NCBI RefSeq assembly: GCF_040054535.1
Contig: NC_090794.1
Coordinates: 5,695,001-5,759,000 of the forward strand
DNA: 64,000 nucleotides
Origin: Antennarius striatus
Lineage: Eukaryota; Chordata; Actinopteri; Lophiiformes; Antennariidae
Direction of reading: 5' to 3'
Shown: piece after piece, positions 30,031 to 44,900 of the stretch
Position numbering within the stretch: position 1 is the stretch's first letter
Layout of the letters: each line of letters begins with the position of its first letter
Notes under the pieces: model-generated
Database searches by the model: none
The model's input: the letters and a program-made list of their open reading frames with translations, nothing else
Told to the model about the DNA's origin: nothing
Program-made: the position numbers and the translations under genes

Positions 30031-32622
30031 ATTCACCACTATGTGCTTTATTATTGTTATTGATCTTTGCTTATGCACAGGGGAATGATTCTGCTGCACA
30101 GCTTAGAGCTCCAGCCTCTGCTGACCTCCACTCCTCTAAAACAGGCGTCCATTTTGTGCTGTTACACCTCCATTATTTATCACCCGTCTGCACATCCTCT
30201 CCATCTCCAGCTCTCCTCTGGATCACTGCTATCATGAGCAGTTTGGATTTTACAAGAAGAATCTCGGTAAGGGGAGCGCACAATAAATACACGTATATCC
30301 CCTGCAGTGTATGCCGTATCTACCGTCAACATACAGTCACCATACCTGACTGTCAATATAGAAATGTTAAAACAATCACATTCATCTTTTATAAATCACA
30401 ATAAACATTTTATTCATTTAGGTAAAAAAAAATTATGTGACGGAAAAAAGTCACAAACTTGACAACTTTAGAACTATTTCCATTTAACCATCATCCATGG
30501 AGGGAATTTATTTGTTCCTGGATTAAATACCAAAATCAAAAGTTAAAGATGTCAGAGAGAATTAAAAAGCTCCAGACTATTGGTCCTAAACATCAATCAC
30601 AAAGCCCTGATGAGGCTGTGATAAACTTGATAAATTTAACATTGGTACCTTCTTCATTGTCAGGATGGGTAACCTGGGATTAAATCATTAACCCAAAAAT
30701 CCGGTAATCCTGAGACAGTTTAATTTACATGAATGTTCCAACAGGATTAAATATTGTTAACTACACACACATTTCTGAAACAGGTCCCAGCATTATCCAC
30801 TGGTTTGGGGAGACAGACGTTTGGTCTCTTTTGGTCTCTGACAGTTTGAAGCTCACCAGACGGCGAGTGCTGTCACAGAAAGACACTGAGGACTAATGAA
30901 CGGTCTGGTGCTGCGGCCCCCCTGTAATGAGCTGTGTTCAGTATCTGGGCTGCTTCCATGAGCAGCTCTCTGGTCCTGACGGCGCTGCTGCTCTGAGACC
31001 AGCTGACCTTTCATGTGATCTCCGAGCAAACCTGGCGTCTTTCCCCAAACACAAGACAGACAGACATAGACAGACATACACACACTCATTAACACACTCA
31101 TTTCCTCTTTATTATGTTTTGGAGAAAAATAAAAAAGTATTGAGAATTCCAAAATAAGCCAGGACTAAATAAAAAGGAACACATAAAAATAGATCATTAG
31201 AAGAAGAAAAAAACCCCCCCAGCTCACACTGTAATTGGATCTCAGCCAGAGGGAAATTTATTCCATTCTAGATCCATGTTGTGGATTGTTTTGACACATA
31301 ACTGAATGAACATTGTTCTATCTATTTGGAAATTTCTTAAATACAATTAAGATACCGCGGTATTGATATTTTGAATTCCTCATGTAGAACAGCCACACTG
31401 CAAGACAAGCAAGTAATGAATGGAACTAAACCACATCATGTTACAACTCTTTTACAGCTTTTACAGCTCTCCTTTCGATGGCTACGCTCCTCGGAGACGT
31501 TCCTTAATCCCGGATTAAACGCACATGAGACTGACGGTGCAAAGGTGGCTGAAACCACCAGTTGCTGACAGAGAACAACAGCAGCATCACAATTTAAAGT
31601 TCAAAAAGAAAATTATTACAAACTGAATCTGTACATGAAGAACTACAAGAATCTGATGAAATAATATGATGACCTCCAGAGTGAAAGCAGCTGAGATGCT
31701 AACCTTTAAAGAAGTACCATTTTGTACTGAGGTAGTTTGAAAAGGAGAGAAAAATAAATGAATACATAAGTACTTTACAAAAGGTGATTGATTTAAGCAA
31801 TTAGTGCTTGTTCATTCATTCATTCGCCTACAACAGCACTGCACTCTCATTATTTCCAGATATTCAGTTCCCTTCACCTCTGCAGCCTCATCTTCCATAA
31901 TGATAACACAACCTTGATAGAAAAGTAGCTGCAAAACATACATTCCCAACTTTAAAAATCGTTAAACATTCCTATGTTCTAACCCTTCCACAGATTATAA
32001 GGCAGGGTTGTGTTAAATTGGAGTTACAATTGACTTAATGTGCGAAGGACAATCTTGAGGGGGAAACGTATTTTAAAAGCATTGGAAATCTTTTTCAGGT
32101 ATTTGCAATTAAGTATGAAAAATGGGGATTTTTTTATATAATTACTGATGTGTTCTGGTTTAATTCACACCATCTGAAAGGATACCAAAAAAAAAGTATT
32201 TAATAAAACATCAAGGCATCAAAACATATTAAATAAAATCACTGAATTTGTGTACACCTTCAAGCTCCCGCCCCATCCATGGATGGTGTGAATGTTAACA
32301 CACTCTTAGCATAGAGGCTAGTGTTTGTGTGATAACAGCAGAGACAGCTATTTTACATTTTATAGTGATGTTGTTCTAACTTCTGAACTGGGCTTCGATT
32401 TTAACCCTTTAAAACGACTCAAGGCAAACAAATAAGTGGTCAGATTTCATCCGTTGACTGTCATTTCTAACAGGCTTGTGTCCATTCATTTTGACGTTGA
32501 TTGATTTTGCGCTTTGTGTCATATCTTTTGCCGCAACATGGTGGCGACTAACAAGATTAACTAAGAGGGTCTGTTTTAGCTAATCGAGTCAAGTGCATTA
32601 ATGAGATTTGTTAGCGTTGTGT

Positions 32623-32625
<3 letters not shown>
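30031..32625. other. Intergenic or intronic, nothing recognised
   Basis: Short AT-rich simple repeats only, such as CATT units near 31809-31826. No exon seen. Confidence 0.55.

Positions 32626-32691
<66 letters not shown>
32626..32691. repeat. (GT)n microsatellite, about 32 units
   Basis: Uninterrupted GT over about 65 bases. Long enough to be highly polymorphic and to favour Z-DNA. Confidence 0.97.
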
Positions 32692-32693
<2 letters not shown>

Positions 32694-34618
32694 ACCTGCA
32701 TAATCCTGAATCTAACTGGCTAGAAACACCTGCCAGCCAAGAGGTCTCCAGAACAGCCATGTGTGTATGTGTGGCACTGGGTGGTCTTAGGTCCCTGAAT
32801 CTGGACTGGCAGGCACACTAACAGAAGAGTGGGCCGTGCAGCACTGCGTGTCCCATCTAAGTTCCATTCCCCGTATTTTCATCTATTCATGACCTCTTGA
32901 TCACCACACTGGGCACTGCTTATTTTACAAACAGGACTAACTCCAAAAATGGGCTCCGGAACACTCATTCATTAGCTGATCTATATCCGCATATCCGGAG
33001 GATGTCTGATTCACCCAGCATGACAAGTTAACACCTCAATACAAGACAACATACTGCCTCACTGTAGTGTAGATGCTGTGTGCTGTTTTCATAGACCTTG
33101 TGAGGCACTGTGAGCTATGACAGTGGAAGTTTCACCACCTACACAGAACGGTTTCTTCCACTAATGGCAAAATGATTGATTAACACTTGAAGAAGTGCGA
33201 TGAGACTGACTTGACATAACCATGTCATGAACATGACGTCTTTATGAATGTCGCTTTTTAGTCACGGCCGGCCAACTGTCTACATGACAATGGTTTTGAT
33301 AGAAGGGGTGTTTTTTCACATATTTTCAAAGCAGTCCCCAAAAACACAGATCCAATTTGTCATCTTTCAGTGTTGTATGCTCTCATGTGACCTCATGCAA
33401 CAGCTGTTCATGTCACTCCTGTTTTAGATAATCGAACAGACCATTAAAACTGAGTCATGAGGATTTTATTTGAACTACAGCGCCATCACTTTGACTTGTC
33501 TTCAAAAAGTCATTAAGTGTAATTAATTTGTCAAAGTTAGATTTATTATTAAAGTAAATGTTAGAAAGTCAAACTGGTGACAGGGAATAATTACTGAACT
33601 GAAGTGTAAGTCGAGTTGGCTCACTAAAGGGCCAACACCTGTGTCTTTCAACACTTCTACGCCCCTAGCACCACCATTGTGAATTCAGATCACAGTTAAT
33701 CCTTTCATGCAAAGGATTAACAAAATTAACAAATAAATTATACAAAATATTTTTTTAAAAGTCATATATATCTACATTAAGGAAACTAGTTTAGTTTCAA
33801 TCACTGCCTAAACTGTGGTCACTAGTGCACGCTTATTCAAGAACAGATTATCAAGTTACAAAGAAGGATATAATTTCCAGGTGCGCTCTCAGTACACTCA
33901 ACATATTCTACAGAGATGATTGCACATTTGGTTCATTGATGCTAAAAATCACAGTTGATCTTCTTGAGAAGTGACTAACAGTAGTCTTGAAAACTTGAAG
34001 GGGCGTTGTCATAGTTTTTAACACCTGTACAGAGATTTCCACTAAAACTTCACCACCATCCAACCCAGATGACGAACAAACCATCACAGGAAACATTTAA
34101 AATAGTCCCACTGTGCAACTTACACCTATTTATGCTTCTGCTCAAGTGTAACCTAAACAAACTTCATTTTAATTGGTGAGCATTAGAGGTGTCGTTATGA
34201 ATATTTATGAACTCTGAGCAGATGCACTTTGGCTGTTAAAAACAGCTTCTGGTCTTAATGCTAAACTAGATAAATTATACCCTGACTCCAGCGTTGTTCT
34301 GAAACTACAGAGATTGATGCCGATCCTGCTATGTGACATTTGGAAAGACTTGAATGAGCTCTTGTAAAAGAAGTCAAACTATTCCTTTAATGCTGATGCG
34401 AGGACACCGGCCCCCCCTTTAAGGACAGCAGGGGGCACGAATCCTCTCATCTCCAACTATCTGGATGTGGATCTGTTTCCGTCAGCACACTAAAACGGGA
34501 TCATCCGGCACTACACCAACCGTCTCCCATGATCCAAATGGAGATAGACAGATATGCTGGATGTAATGCCTTTGTTCACACACACACATGAAAGAGTAAA
34601 GATATTATCGCTAAGTTA
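32692..34618. other. Intergenic, nothing recognised
   Basis: AT-rich DNA without recognisable exons. A short CA tract occurs at 34576-34588. Confidence 0.55.
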
Positions 34619-34619
34619 T

Positions 34620-34673
<54 letters not shown>
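34619..34673. repeat. (CA)n microsatellite, about 27 units
   Basis: Uninterrupted CA over about 54 bases. Confidence 0.97.
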
Positions 34674-34678
<5 letters not shown>

Positions 34679-35830
34679 CAAACAACAACGGCATCCCTTT
34701 AAGGCTGAGGCAGCCGTCCACCCAGGAGAAGTCTTGTTATCTCATTTCATAGCTGGACTGGCAGAGGCCTTTTGGGGGGGGGTGCATGGGACAGGGAAGG
34801 GGGGTGGCAGGCAGAGGTTATAGCTGAGTAATGTGTAAGGGGATGACACTGAGTCATGAAAACACTTTGCGGATTGTTGAGCTATCTCCTCGCCAAGCAC
34901 CCAGCTCACGCCATTCACCTCCTCGTTCATCAGCTCAGCCTCTGATCAACTCCCCGTTTGTTGATTCGAAACGCAGCGACCTTGGGCCGTCCTTGCTGCG
35001 CTGCTTCAATCAAAGACTCGGCCGTGATGCTTTATGTGTACGCCCTTCACAAACCATATCAGGAGCTGAGGCTCAACCGTAAGAAGACACAGATTGAACA
35101 TTAGCGGGGGTTTGACAGCCTGTGTGAAAGTCCTGGGCATTACTGAAGGGGGATGATGGGGAGGAGGGGGGGTTGTGGAGGTGGATGTCGGTGTACTGGC
35201 ATCCCTGAAGCAAGAGTCGACATATGCGTGGAGCCAATTAGCCACACGGTTCTTATGCAAAAGCCTTTTAACTGTTTCCAGCCATCAAGCACCTTGTGAT
35301 AGCCTCTGACAGGCCCTCCGCTCTGCTTTGCATAAAGACACCGGTGTGGGTGTTGAAATTTTCATCTGCCTCCCTCAGCGGAGGCCTAAAGCCGCCTGCA
35401 ATCATTTCTCCATCAGACTGTTGGCAGCACAGCAGGACATACCAATCAGCTGTTTCATTAACCCACCGTCACACAGTTCAGGTGGTCTGAAACCTTTCTC
35501 TCAGAATGCTGTTCAAATAATTCAATGGGATTTGGGGCCACATGTCTAATCACATGTTTACCTGACTTCTGGTTTTATGAAAATGACGATGGCTGTCATC
35601 TGTGTTCAAGTGGCAACATAAAGATGATTTAAGCCGCTGTGGTGTACACGCCGGGGCAGTAGGTGGCAGAGTACCCTTTCAAGATCAGCACCACAGAATG
35701 AGATCTCAACATGAAGCAATGCTTTTTTTCCCCTTCTGTTGTTTCATTTGTGTGCTGATAACCTTTGAACTCTAGTATTCATGTGTGTGGCAAATCGTAA
35801 TATCATCACTTTAAGAGGATGGTACGGAGG
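34674..35830. other. Intergenic; 34840-35300 is higher-complexity sequence
   Basis: A less AT-rich stretch with no repeats and a TCF/LEF-like ATCAAAG at 35009-35015. Open frames are short. Possible cis-regulatory DNA, judged by texture only. Confidence 0.35.
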
Positions 35831-35833
35831 ACA

Positions 35834-35990
35834 CGATAAGGTGGCACATTGTGTAGTGTTGTTGCCTCATAGCAAGAAGGTTCTGGGTTTCTATCGTGTG
35901 GCCCTGTGATGACCCGGCGTCTCATTTGGGGTGTATCACGGTTGTAGCAAGCTGAGACCCTTGATCCGCAAAGCAGATAAGCGTCTGAAG
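35834..35990 (+). mobile_element. Fragment of a common fish dispersed repeat (SINE-like)
   Basis: GTTGTTGCCTCATAGCAAGA then AGGTTCTGGGTTTC, followed after an apparent internal deletion by GTGGCCCTGTGATGACCCGG and, near the end, GCAGATAAGCGTCTGAAGAC. These are the opening and closing blocks of a very abundant fish repeat (consensus like CTGTTGCCTCACAGCAAGAA ... GATGGACTGGCGA ... GGATAAGCGG). Confidence 0.7.
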
Positions 35991-38900
35991 ACAAGGGGGT
36001 TGCGACTGTCTTTTCTTCAAGAAGATGAATGGAGCTTTTGAAAAGGACAGCAGACTCTGGACCAAGTTTTCAAAAGTTTCCTGAAACACCATTGTTGCAT
36101 AAACAAACAGCCAAAACACACCAAAAAAAATGAGAAAGGCCTGTAGAGGCACTAATTCACAAGAAAAAAATCATTTTAGCATGAAGTTTTTGCCTCCTAA
36201 ATTGCACAAAGGTGTGAATGGAATCCCCCCAATGCCAGTTAAGATAGATTCTATCTATTCCTGCAACTCTGCAGAGGGTAATTATAGGAAATGGATGGAT
36301 CTGTCATCACATATCTTAATCACTGGGAACAAACCCATTGACCACAGGGAGAGCTTGGTCTCCAGTGACAGATGTGAAGCGTCCGCCTGTGGCCAGCTGA
36401 GAGATTCGTTTCATCCAGTTTCTAAAGACATCAAGGTTTCCTCACATCTCAACAACAACTTTGTTGAGAAGAATGGTACCAAACAAAACAAAAATAAAAA
36501 AAGATGGATGATGGAGTGTCAGCGGTATTTGCTTTGGCTTTGAAATCTATTAAGAAAATGGGAGGATATAATTGAATGTCAGATTTTATTGCTGGTTTAT
36601 GTGACTCTCAAGAAGAACAAAGATTTAACTGAAGATCAATAAAACCAAAGTAATACAACATGACAAACAACCACGTTGTGCCTCCGTTTACTAGCAGAGT
36701 AGCAGTTTAAGTCCCAGCTTGTCTAAACTCTTATGATGTATACAGTGAAGGCTGCAAAGGAACATCGTATAACTTCTCCAGATACAGTTTAACACGTGCA
36801 ACAATAATCCCCTGAAGCTCACCAGCAGTAAAGGGTTGTGTTTGTGGTGAACTACCGTCGTATAAGTGGAGAGATTGATTGAGAGAAAGAAACACAGGAG
36901 TCAAATTCCTGGTATGCTTTCACATATTTTGCCAATAAAGATGTTTCTGAAAGCTACACCACGGCCTCAAGTGTGGATGCTTTACAATTAGAACAGTTTC
37001 AAAGCGGCCACTCAAGACTAGTGATTAGTGCTGACAAACATGAAATATGGTGACAGTCTCTCCTTCAGTTCCTGAGTTACGGTGTTGAATAATTGCCACA
37101 AAACCGCCATTAAAGAGTGTTGCTGTCATTGTGAAGTCAACCTTTGACCCTTTTAGATGACAAATGTCATGTATTCCTGGATTATGGCCAACAGTGTGTG
37201 AGGTCAGGGTTTTACAAGTTATAATTACTTCATTCTTGATTCCAAGTAGACATCATGCCAAGTAAGAACCAGACCATATTCCACCTGGTTCAGGATATCA
37301 TCATATTGAATGTTAGCAGTTTTGCGAATGAATATGCTCATATTTTCCACATCATTTTAGTTATTTTAGGTTTTTATTTAATCTGTATTACTATCTTAGA
37401 TGTGGCTGTGCTAAAATCCATCTTCACCCATTTGTCTCCTCCACTCCTACGAAGCATTAACTGAGCGAGGAAGAAGTTAACAGGAGTATAACACAACCAA
37501 CGCAGGTCAATGAATGTTTCTACTCTCATGGCTTTGCTGTCTGGATGTGAGTGCACATCTGATTAAGGGATCAACATCTTTTTTCTTGCCTGACGTTCTC
37601 CTCTTTATCCCCTGGGAGAATGGGCTGTGGAGCTGGAACGCAGATGTATGCAGACTACTCAGAAAAAAGATACTCATGGTCTGGATGTGTGAATCTGCAT
37701 CAGCGAGAGATATGCAAGGGTTGTTGTGTTAGGCTGGCAACACGGAAGCTGCCTTTTTGTGTTCATAAAGCTCATGAAAGAAGAGACGACCCTGGAAATA
37801 AACATGAATTTGAAAATGCTGTAAGAAGGAGGTGAAAAGTTTGGGTGTTGTTTTTTTTTTCTTTCAACGCCTCTAAGGATTCCTCTCTGTGAAAGAGCAG
37901 AGAGCAGTCATGAGCTGCCCATCATCTGTTCAGGTAGCCAGTCAACTGTTGCCATCATGGCAGGAAGCTCTGCTGGGTTTAGCAGAGCTCCCCCCTTCAC
38001 GCGTCTCCCTCCAAAGCCTCAGCCTGGCATCACTGAAGTCTGACACGTCCACAGAGACATCGGTGGAGTGGAGGCTACACCGGGGCACGATAGTTTGATA
38101 TGTGTCAAAACAAGACTCCGAATAATAAAAGAAATGTAATATTTATGAGGCTTAAGGCTCAACAATCAATACTTTTTATAAGAACAATGGATCAAATGGC
38201 TGCATCCCAAGGTAAGTCATAAAAACTAATAGCACCTCATGTCAAACATATTTTATGTATATGGGCATGTTCGCACAATGTTTCTAATAATAAATCTAAG
38301 AACACAGTTTAGAAATGTGGTTTAAGTGTTGCTGCTGATGTTTCTCCTCAGTGGCCATCATTTTAAATGTCATCATCATGACCTAAAGCGTATGAAAAGC
38401 ACTCAAGTCTCCCTCTGACATTTGGTGAAAGAAGAGTAATAGCACCAATAAAAAAAAGTATTACAAAATATCATTGTAGACATTTATTGTAAAATTATCA
38501 CCCAACAAATCGCTTCAAGACACTTCATCTGTCTTCCTGTTGGATTAGTAGAACAACTGAATTTTCATTTTTGGGTGAATATTTTTTTTTGGGCTCCTTG
38601 GGGAATCCCTGGATGGAAATAAAAAGGAAAGAAAATAGAAATTAACACCGTTTTAATCCGTTTTAGTGGCAAAATTAAAACAACAAACTTCATAACTAAT
38701 CACCTGTCAATCTCTGATGTCCTCAAATGTCATGTTATCAAATTTCTGTGTTATCCTGGCATAAATGTAACTTTAATAATGCAGCCAAATATATATTCAC
38801 CTATGCTTTGCTTACCTTGGAAGCTTCATATTTATTCTTCTGTGAAAGGAGAGATAATAATGTCCACCCAACCCTGGAGCAGCTTCTTGTGAGTTCTTTA

Positions 38901-41900
38901 TTTCACATTTTACTGAGCATCAATCCATAAACAAAAAGTAAAGGTGGTGTTTTTGTGTTTCCTTCATAGGTTGCGCTTCCTTCAACTAAAGATTATGCAT
39001 GCTTCAGGAGACCTGAGAACACGGGAGCACATTTAGCAAAGGAAAGTAATAAATCATGGACTTTGCCTCAGCCCTGCCTGTGCACTGATCACTAATTAGA
39101 TGGGACATGAGGTGCAGGTCCCTCTCTTAATTATAATTCCTTACCAGAAAACATTTATCTAATTGACAATAATGGGAAGATTCCATCGAAAAAAACAGTG
39201 TGGTTTTATCCCCAGAGACGTGCCACAGATGATAATGCACCTACTTTTAGAGAAAGGCGACACAGGATCATATCTAAAAAGGTTAGCTTGGTTCAAACTA
39301 ACCACGCCGCCACATTATTTGGTGCAAATAACCTTAGTTCTTAACTCTTGAAGCATTCTTGTTGACCTTAAATAAACACCGCATGACATTATAAAGCAAG
39401 GGACGGGGGGTGGGTGTCCATTAAAATGCTCCGGATCCCACACAGCCAAGTGTCAGAGGCCTTATTAAACTTGAGAGAGGTCCGGAGCCACGAAGGAAAC
39501 AAAAAGCAGCGCTTGGTTATTAATGGCCTCAGTCTGTCTCGGACACAATTGCCATTTTCTGTAATGTCACAGAGCAGTGAAGGAGAATGCAATAAAACAC
39601 AGAGCCTAGAAGCTCCACTTATTACAATTAATAATTCATGCGGCTGCATTAACTAGGTGAAATTCACAATTTCCTATGGCAGGAGGAGCTGGTGGGTGCA
39701 GTGCCGTGAGAACGGGGCGAGACGGAATCAAAAAGCTTTGTCACATCCAATGAAGACTGCAGTAAGTACATGAGCATGAATAATAGATGGTATATGCTGA
39801 TGTTGAATAAAGCGCTTACAGAACACACTTAAGATACAAATAGGCTGTTTTCAATCTCAGACACATCACTTCAAATGAAAAAAGCTGACGGCAAAGACAG
39901 ATGGTTTCTGCTGCAGAATGTAAAGATCAGATCGGAACATTCCTTTATGTTTGGACACTAAAAAAATAATCAGTGATGAGATATAAGGATGGTATGGTCA
40001 GATTGCAAAGGTGCAAGTTGTATAAAGAATAATTTTACTCTAATAAATTCATAAAATGAGGTCATATTATCAACAGAATGGAAAAAATGTAAACAAACGT
40101 TTCGCAGAAGTAGCTTCTGCAGTTAGCACCTTAATCAGGTTGCTTTGTACCTCAAGCAGCCAGTCATTTCAATAAAGAGACGTATGAGCAAAGAGCACAA
40201 AGAGAACTAGACTTGACATTAGTGTTCAGTGTCACAATGTGAAATAAATACAGTTGGAGATGTGATCCCGCTCATCAGTCTGGAACCACCTCTAAAATAT
40301 CAAACCTGAAGCTTTAATCAGATCCGAGGTAGCACTGCAGACTGAAAAGCAAATCAAATTTTTTCCAGAGTATATCAAAGCATATAAATTGAGGTAAATT
40401 GGACTCAGCTTTTAGTTTTCAGTAAAATTACCTTTGAAGACTAACTGGAACATTATGTCCATAATTAGGAATTCAGTCATTGTTGACTCACCCCGATGCC
40501 GAGGGTTTCTGAAGTTTTATAGTCCTTGAAAAAACATTTCTGGAGCTTCACAGCAAAACGACTGACAAAGACGGGAAAGACTGTGCTTTTACAAATGTAA
40601 TCTTATGATATTTTATCAGTTTTAATTTATTTAATGGATTGTTAAACCATTATGCTAACGAAACTCTGCTAAGCTGCCTGTATGAATAATATTCTATACA
40701 TCCCGGTGACGGACCCACAAAGACTTGGGTCCCCTCCAGGATTCTTCTTACCTTTTCCTGCAATAAGAAAATAATGTTTTTAAAGGGAGTTTTCCTGGTA
40801 GGCTTTGTGGGTCAATAAGTTGATGATCCTACCGTCAGAATGACCAGCGAGACACAATATCTCCATTAATGAAAAATACAATTAAAGGACATTAATTGAA
40901 TGTTCAGGACAGATACTTGAAATACTATAAATTGTGTTTGGTTTATTATTATTCTTTGGTTTCCGTGGAGATGAACATATCACTATTGCCATTGTTCATA
41001 AATTTTATTGTCTGATTCATTGCGTATTTTCATCTTTATTTGACGCAGCAAAGTACCAACATAATCTGTTGTGAAGCTCTCTGTATTTTTTTTTTTTTTG
41101 CTCAATTTTATTTTTTTAACATTGAGGTGAATGCATTGGCAACATTAGTATCTCACTCTGACAGATTACAGTGCCCCACCTTCTTCCCGAACACAATTCT
41201 AGAAATAGCCCAGATCACAGTCCCACATGATGAAGCGTGAGAGGAGTGAAAAGATATAAGGTATTATCTGTTTTAAGAACCACAATGAGCCTCTTTGTTT
41301 TCTCTTCTCCTTTCTGTAAGAATAATATCATCAGCATAATACATATAATAATTTGCATTGTCATTTTATAATGTGTCATTTTATATTGTTGCTAAGAGAG
41401 GAGGACTATGATGAGTCTCATGCCCGGTAGGTCTTTCAGTTACCCTTCACAGCTCATAACAGCTCGTGGCAGGATTGGTATCATTTTACATTTTGCTTTC
41501 TCTCCCTTTCCAGTTATTGTCCTGTGACTAAATTCCAAATGGTGATGTAATTCTGGAAAGCACCAGGAGGACAGGCTTGTGTGAAGAGCTGTGCTTTGTT
41601 ATCTGTAATGCAACAGCTTGTCAGGTGTACAGGGTAGGTGAGTGTCTTTTGGTTGAGATGACCCCGTTGCCAGGCTCTCATCACTAACCTGTTGTTGACG
41701 TCTACTTTTAATATCTACTTCAATTATAGCTCAATATTAACAAATTGTTGCCCGGCAGAGATAAGCAACAATAAAAAGCCACAAAGCCTGAGGCAACGGC
41801 CTGGATATTGCTTTCATGAGGCCATCATCAGGGTATTTCTCCGATTTCTCATAACTTTACAGAATGTGAAGCATCTCCCAATTACAACCTGTTAGTAAAA

Positions 41901-44900
41901 CAATACAGATGAATAATCTGATGGGAATAAAAATTATTAGATATCACATAGGCAATATCACAGAACATCAAAAGCAAATAAAGACTTGGACTGACCCTAA
42001 ACTCTGTATTTATAGGGAATGCTTGAGCTGCAGGAGGACAGTGTGGTAAATATTGTAATTCTGAAGTCACCCTATTAATTCTGCTGCTCCAAAATCAGTT
42101 GTAATTCACCCAGTGGGCAAATAAATGGGAGAAAATGGGGCTAAACATTTAGATAAATATTTTTCACCTACTTCTCCACAGATTCATTCACTGCCGGTGG
42201 ATGTTCCTTTTTAATACTCCCAATACAATACTGATCTCAGTGTTGTGATTAAATCAGATTTACTCACATATATTAATGAGTCGAGGGGTTGTGTTCTTGA
42301 CACATCTAGGTGATAAACTCTGAAGGGTAACCCCACATTGATTCCCCATCAGAACCCTGTCCATGAATTTTCTTTCATTGCTTTCGATTTAGCTCACTTC
42401 CTGCCACTTATTTACAGGTACAGATACTTTGGTAATATCCCTCTTAGCTGGAGATAACTACAGAAATCCTCTTCCTGTTTAGCTGCTCAATGGCATACAT
42501 TCTTCATTTGTTATGAAAATCCCGTTTTACGATTTTGTGGAAAAGTCAGCGACAGACAGAAAACCAAAAGTCAGGCTTAAAAGAAATCACAACAAATTGG
42601 GATGAGGTCATTTTAAAGTGTTTACCCAATAAGTTTCAACGTTACTCCTTAAAAAAGTTGCAATAATAAAAAATGAATGAATGAAGTAACAATTGGAGCA
42701 ATATAAATAAAACTTTGGGGCTATGACATGAAATTCTTGACATTTCAGGAAGAAATAAAATGACACCAATCATAACATTATAATACAGCACTGTGCGGAA
42801 TACAAAAAAGGTCATCCTGTTCTGTTGATGAAGGTGAAAGTTTATGATTTTCAATTTACAATTTACGCATTCCGATGGATTTGAATCCTCCCACTTCGCA
42901 TACTGCTGCCGAGGCGAGTTCTGTCTAATGTGTAACTGTTAACACCAGAGTAAACACATTGCCCTGCTGCAGTTCGTTGTTTTTACTCAGGCATTTAAAT
43001 TGGGGCCAAAGCAGTGGAGACTGCCCCAAGCCCGCAGCATTAAGACTAACAAGGCCTGAATTGCCCCGAAGACTAACAACACCATACAGGTTGCCAAAGA
43101 AGTGGAAAAAAATTACCTAAACCATGTTCATCCAGCAAACTGAACAACACCAGTGCGCTTTAACCAGCTGCCGTTACACACAGAGAAAGCCCTTTAATTA
43201 CTGGAGTTCTCTTGCATTGCGCTGGGAGCAGATATTGATTTCAGGTTGTCTTCTGCCTCATTAGACCGTGCCAGAGTTCTGCCCTGCAAGCTAAAAGGGA
43301 GCTGAACCAATTCATAAATAAGCAGACTGCACAATATCTTCTATTGTGTTCAGGTGAATTATCTGGACGTCTGGAGGAGTGTGGGAACTAAGTGTTCACA
43401 CTTTTATAGCTACTGGGGAACATTTAATTCACAACAGGCCCATCTCTGGGCTGATGGAGCATGCCGGGGGTCTAAGGGTGCCACATTTGCATGGAGTAAG
43501 AGGTCATTATGTCATGATAGTTATTACCACACGCTCATAGCCAGTGGCCTGCACAAGAAACATGATTGAGGACAGGCAGACGTCAGAATCATAACCGGGA
43601 TCTAAATGACGACTCCTCTGAGGAGTATTGATCTGCATTCAGCTGCAGGGCTGCTGGAAAAAGATGGGATCCTCATTCTTTACCTGGACAGAGATGGATG
43701 GACCGGTTGCTCTCACACACTTTATAAGTTAATTAGAAACACTGCTGTAGCTGAAGGAATAATAGAGGGATAAACGACTCTTTTAAGTCTATCTCCCTGT
43801 TTGACCTGTTTCGAAGTTTAGTTTAGATGTGACGGCTGGATAATCGATGTGATGGTGCCCTTTTATTACTCACAATTAACTACTGAAATAAAGTTGGTCA
43901 TAAGCTTGGTAGGTCTGGGTTTTGGATATTTAATAGGCAATGATAAAATTAAATCTGTGACAACTATGTGAGAAAGGTCAGAAAAAGTTTGACATGGAGC
44001 CGGGCACCTGAAGGATCTTCTGCAGAGGTACATTATTTAATCAATGCTTCGTGTTAGACCTGTACTGCCCTCCGCCCCGGGGGGCAGCAGAGGGTGGTGC
44101 AGACAGCCTGGGGCATCAGCAGATAAAGGTTACTGTCCATCCAGGATAATTAGAATAGAAGAAAGGCTTGCAGGATCAGAGACCCCAAGAACCTCAGCCG
44201 CAGACCTATCCGGCAGCTTCCCAGTGGCAAACAGCAACACAACACACACACATGCACGCACACACACGCACACTGTAGTCAGTGCTTTTTTTATACATTT
44301 GATTGTATCTGAACTAACTTCCTGACAGCTCTTAAATTTACATGAAAAGTTTGAGGCAAAAATGAGATTGCATTAAATCTGAATCAATACAAAGACATCT
44401 GTATGTGAAAGTATGTGTAGTAAAGTAGTTTAATGATGTATGACACTGGAGCTGGCTGAACCTTTGTGTCTCCAGAAGTTTTTGAATGCTTCGTCTCCAT
44501 CATCAGTCACCGCAGCACCGCCCGAGTAAGACTGAACTACATCTCTACGATCTTAAAAGGAAAGGAAGAAAATTGATAGCTAGGCCTCCATCGTCTCCAC
44601 TTTATGAAGGATGACAGTAAAGGATGGGGCGGAGGGTGATTTCTGTGGCAAATCTGAAAATGTAAATTCCAGCTTGTTATGGAAAAAGCTAAATTTGTGC
44701 TGACAGGCAATAATTTACTCACAGTGGAACAGCTGGTTTCAGAGCTACAGCGCGTTGAATAGACGTGTCTACGTGGGCGTACATGTGCATTATCTTCAGA
44801 CTTGCGCGATGAAGCTCGTCATATTTTTTTCATACTTTCAATCAATTCCGTTTGCTCACAACTTCTCCCTTCATGCATATGCAGACAAATCGGCCTCAGA

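Noticed and set aside
29916..30404. 162-codon plus-strand frame starting near the CGG repeat
   Set aside because: No recognisable domain, it runs from a GC islet into AT-rich sequence, and its length is within chance for 64 kb of such DNA.
36130..36543. 137-codon plus-strand frame
   Set aside because: Low-complexity Lys/Asn-rich end and no family resemblance; consistent with chance.
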